This document shows, in pieces, positions 61,483 to 64,000 of a DNA stretch of 64,000 bases. This DNA is from Zarea fungicola. Lineage: Eukaryota; Ascomycota; Sordariomycetes; Hypocreales; Cordycipitaceae. The stretch lies in the NCBI GenBank assembly GCA_900169235.1, contig FWCC01000003.1, positions 210,206 through 274,205 of the forward strand, written 5' to 3'. Each line of letters starts with the position of its first letter. Position 1 is the first letter of the stretch. A model generated the notes under the pieces. The model did not search any database. It saw only the letters and a program-made list of their open reading frames with translations, and had not been told where the DNA came from. A program made the translations under genes and the position numbers.

Positions 61483-61735
61483 CTTTAGTATAAGTAGTCC
61501 GTCAGTGGACCTTGCTTTCTCGCCAACCCTCCTTTTGTATCTAGGGCTCTTGACTCAGCACATCTAGCCTCCTCTTTTATCTCTCTCTCTCACTCCATCT
61601 CTCTCATTTCCCTTCTCTATACTTGCTTCCCCCAAAACTGGACAGCAGCCCTCCAGAGACACTTTTAACCGCAGACTGTTGGTTACAATCTTGATTGACA
61701 AGGTAGTCTTCAAGGACATCAAAACTCAATTCGCC
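61483..61735. promoter_or_regulatory. Shared divergent promoter, small ORF and sugar transporter
   Basis: 253 bases between divergent start codons. It is pyrimidine-rich on the plus strand, with CTCTCTCTC at about 61580-61610, typical of fungal core promoters and leaders. No specific binding site is assigned. Confidence 0.45.
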
Positions 61736-63612
61736 ATGGGCTCTGAAAAGGACCTCGGTGTGCACCCCGTCGAGGATGCGGCCACCGACCACATGGCCAT
61801 AGATGCCAGCAAGAGTCATAGCCATATCCTTGAGAATGCACGATCAGCCGCCGAAAAGGAGCGCAAAATGACACTCTTACAGGGAATACGCCTGTACCCC
61901 AAAGCCATTGCCTGGAGCGTTCTAATCTCGACGTGTATTGTCATGGAAGGTTACGACGTTAGTCTCGTCAGCAACTTCTGTAAGATGTTATCGATTTCAC
62001 AGGATGTGACTGTTCTTTTCTGACCAGTTCCCCTTCTACAGATGCTTTCCCTCAATTTAACCAAAAATATGGCACTGAGGTGTCGCCTGGCCATTGGGAA
62101 GTTCCTGCGCGCTGGCAAGCTGGCCTGAGCAACGTGAGTATCCTTGGTGTGAGAGTATTCCTGTTAAAAAATATGAAACTTACATGCCATGTAGGGTGCT
62201 CAAGTTGGAGAAATTATCGGTCTCTTCATCAACGGTTGGGTCTCTGAGCGCTTCGGCTATCGATGGACTGTCATGGGATGCCTCACCCTTGTTGCTGCCT
62301 TCACCACTATCTTCTTCACCGCACAAAATGTCCAGACCCTCCTCGTCGCCGAAATTCTCTGTGGTATCCCTTGGGGTATCTTCCAGACTCTGACCATTAC
62401 CTACGCCTCCGAAGTGTGCCCCGTTGCGCTGCGCGGTTATCTCACCACCTACGTCAACTTTTGCTGGGGCCTTGGCCAGGAAATCGGCATCGGCGTCATC
62501 TTCTCCATGCTGAAGCGCCAGGACCAGTGGGCATACCGCACCCCCTACGCCCTGCAGTGGATGTGGCCGCTGCCTCTCATCATCGGCATCTACTTCGCGC
62601 CCGAGTCGCCCTGGTGGCTCGTCCGCAAGGGCAAGATGGAGGAGGCCAAGCGCTCGCTGCTGCGGCTCACGAGCAAGAACACGGAGACGGACTTTGATGC
62701 CGACGAGACAGTCGCCATGATGGTGCACACGACAGCCCTCGAAGAGAAGCTCACGTCTGGCGCCTCATACTGGGACTGCTTCAAGGGCGTCGACAGGCGC
62801 CGCACGGAAATTGTGTGCATGGTGTGGGCGATCCAGAACCTGAGCGGCAACTCCTTCTCCAACTACTCGACATACTTTTTGAAGCAGGCCGGCCTGTCTG
62901 ATCATGACTCGTACTCGTTTGCCCTGGGCCAGTACGCCATCAACATGGTTGGTGTCTTCGGCGCCTGGGGTCTCATGACGATGGGAATCGGCCGACGATC
63001 ACTTTACCTGTACGGTCTCTGCGGTTTATGCACCATGCTGTTCCTCCTCGGCTTCCTCGGGCTTGTGCCGGAAGCGCACCGACAGCAGGGCGCACTGGCA
63101 ACGGGTGCTGTCATGGTCGTCTGGGCGCTCTTTTATCAACTTACTGTCGGTACTGTGTGCTACTCGTTGGTGGGAGAGCTGTCATCTCGCCGCCTGCAAA
63201 TCAAGACTGTTGTTCTTGGTCGAAACTTATAGTAAGTGAAAAAAGACTACATCACCGACACGTTTTTGAAGTCTAACGCAACCATTTTTTCTGCAGCAAC
63301 ATTGTCGCCATCGTCAATAACGTTATCACACCATACATGCTCAACCCCTCGGCGTGGAACTGGAAAAATTATGCTGGTTTCTTCTGGGGCGGCATCTGCT
63401 TCCTGTGCATCATTTACGTTTACTTCCGCCTGCCAGAGCCTAATGGCCGTACGTTTGCAGAGCTTGACGTGCTGTTTGAGCAAGGCGTCAGCGCACGCAA
63501 GTTTGCAACGACAGAGGTGGATGTCTTTGGCTCAAGTGTGGAGGAGGATGTGATGAACACATTTGCCCATGCTGGGGCCATCAAGGCAGCAGGAACTGGT
63601 TTTGTTGTTTAA
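61736..63612 (+). CDS. MFS sugar transporter, alpha-glucoside permease type
   Basis: Four exons (61736-61979, 62042-62133, 62195-63231, 63297-63612) give 562 residues; every join is GT-AG and in frame. About 12 membrane segments are predicted. Family blocks: GYDVSLVSNFYAFPQF (segment 1), INGWVSERFGYRWT, PWGIFQTLTITYASEVCP, RGYLTTYVNFCWGLGQ, PESPWWLVRKGK, and the ending PEPNGRTFAELDVLFE. This set marks the fungal alpha-glucoside:H+ symporters (maltose, maltotriose, sucrose or raffinose in known members). The exact sugar cannot be told. It is a plasma-membrane protein. The usual GRR-type motif appears as MGIGRRSLYLYG in the second half. No glycosidase gene is next to it. Confidence 0.92.
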
Positions 63613-64000
63613 AGACAAGTAACGGAGTGTTTGGGAGCGAATGAAGTTACGTAAACACAATTTGACCATATAATACTATAGCATGTAAATAAGAATATTG
63701 GATATTACTTCATATTGCCCATGTTTGATGGTGTTTTGCAGTCGCGTTCATTTACAGGCGGCTGCACAAGGGCTGCTGCCATTCTGTAGAGATCGGAATG
63801 ATTCACCAGCTTGTCCTTTCCTGTCTACTCCGTACAGTTGACGTGCTGGAAGCCTGGACATGCCGCGGCCTCCGAACACCGCTGGACGTCTCCCTCCGAG
63901 CTAGTTTCGACGACCCACTGAAACAGAACAGCAGACAGTTCCTCATCCAGTGGTTGTGGAGTAGTGCTAACGAGCTGGGTAGCAAGGGGGTGACAAAAAA
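63613..64000. other. 3' flank at the window edge
   Basis: No gene seen. It contains one TACTCCGTAC word at 63826-63835. Confidence 0.45.

Noticed and set aside
1..64000. CRISPR array, bacterial operon, phage or secondary-metabolite cluster
   Set aside because: No regularly spaced repeats, no ribosome-binding sites, no phage genes, and no polyketide or peptide synthetase was seen; the DNA is fungal nuclear.

Overview
The window is nuclear DNA of a filamentous ascomycete. Evidence: short spliceosomal introns (about 50-150 nt) with GT-AG or GC-AG ends and CTAAC/CTGAC branch points, fungal-only families (Zn2Cys6 regulators, yapsin-type protease, Pbn1, mL67/Mhr1, Hsp98), and widely spaced genes on both strands. 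The protein families fit a Sordariomycete, perhaps Hypocreales; that rank is inference.

Layout. 1-1936: no gene, with a 147-N assembly gap inside an inverted repeat. 1937-11427: prephenate dehydratase (-), a sulfotransferase-like P-loop protein (+), mitochondrial mL67/Mhr1 (-), and Hsp98/Hsp104 (+), the last two sharing one divergent promoter with heat-shock elements. 11979-20735: a Zn2Cys6 regulator (-), the GPI-synthesis subunit Pbn1/PIG-X (-), and a 997-residue protein (+) joining a caspase-like domain, a homeodomain-like segment and a rhodanese-like domain. 20736-35005: 14.3 kb with no supportable gene, ending at a TALE homeobox gene (+, 35006-36311). 40756-49618: a second Zn2Cys6 regulator (+), a GPI-anchored aspartic protease (-), and a divergent V-ATPase proteolipid (+) that converges on VPS18 (-). 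52865-52936: tRNA-Arg(ACG). 55815-63612: an SV2-like MFS transporter (+), a mitochondrial DUF1992 protein (+), two small candidate genes and an alpha-glucoside/sugar MFS transporter (+).

The genes are mostly unrelated housekeeping, regulatory and transport genes; no biosynthetic cluster, CRISPR array or intact transposon was seen. Two pairs may be linked in function: mL67/Mhr1 with Hsp98 (shared promoter) and the V-ATPase proteolipid with VPS18 (both vacuolar, convergent). The most unusual item is the caspase-homeodomain-rhodanese fusion, where the caspase His/Cys pair is kept but hallmark residues of the other two domains are replaced. A second signal is the palindrome-like word TACTCCGTA, which recurs about seven times, only between genes. 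Exon joins below were worked out by hand from reading frame and splice signals; no alignment or expression data was available.
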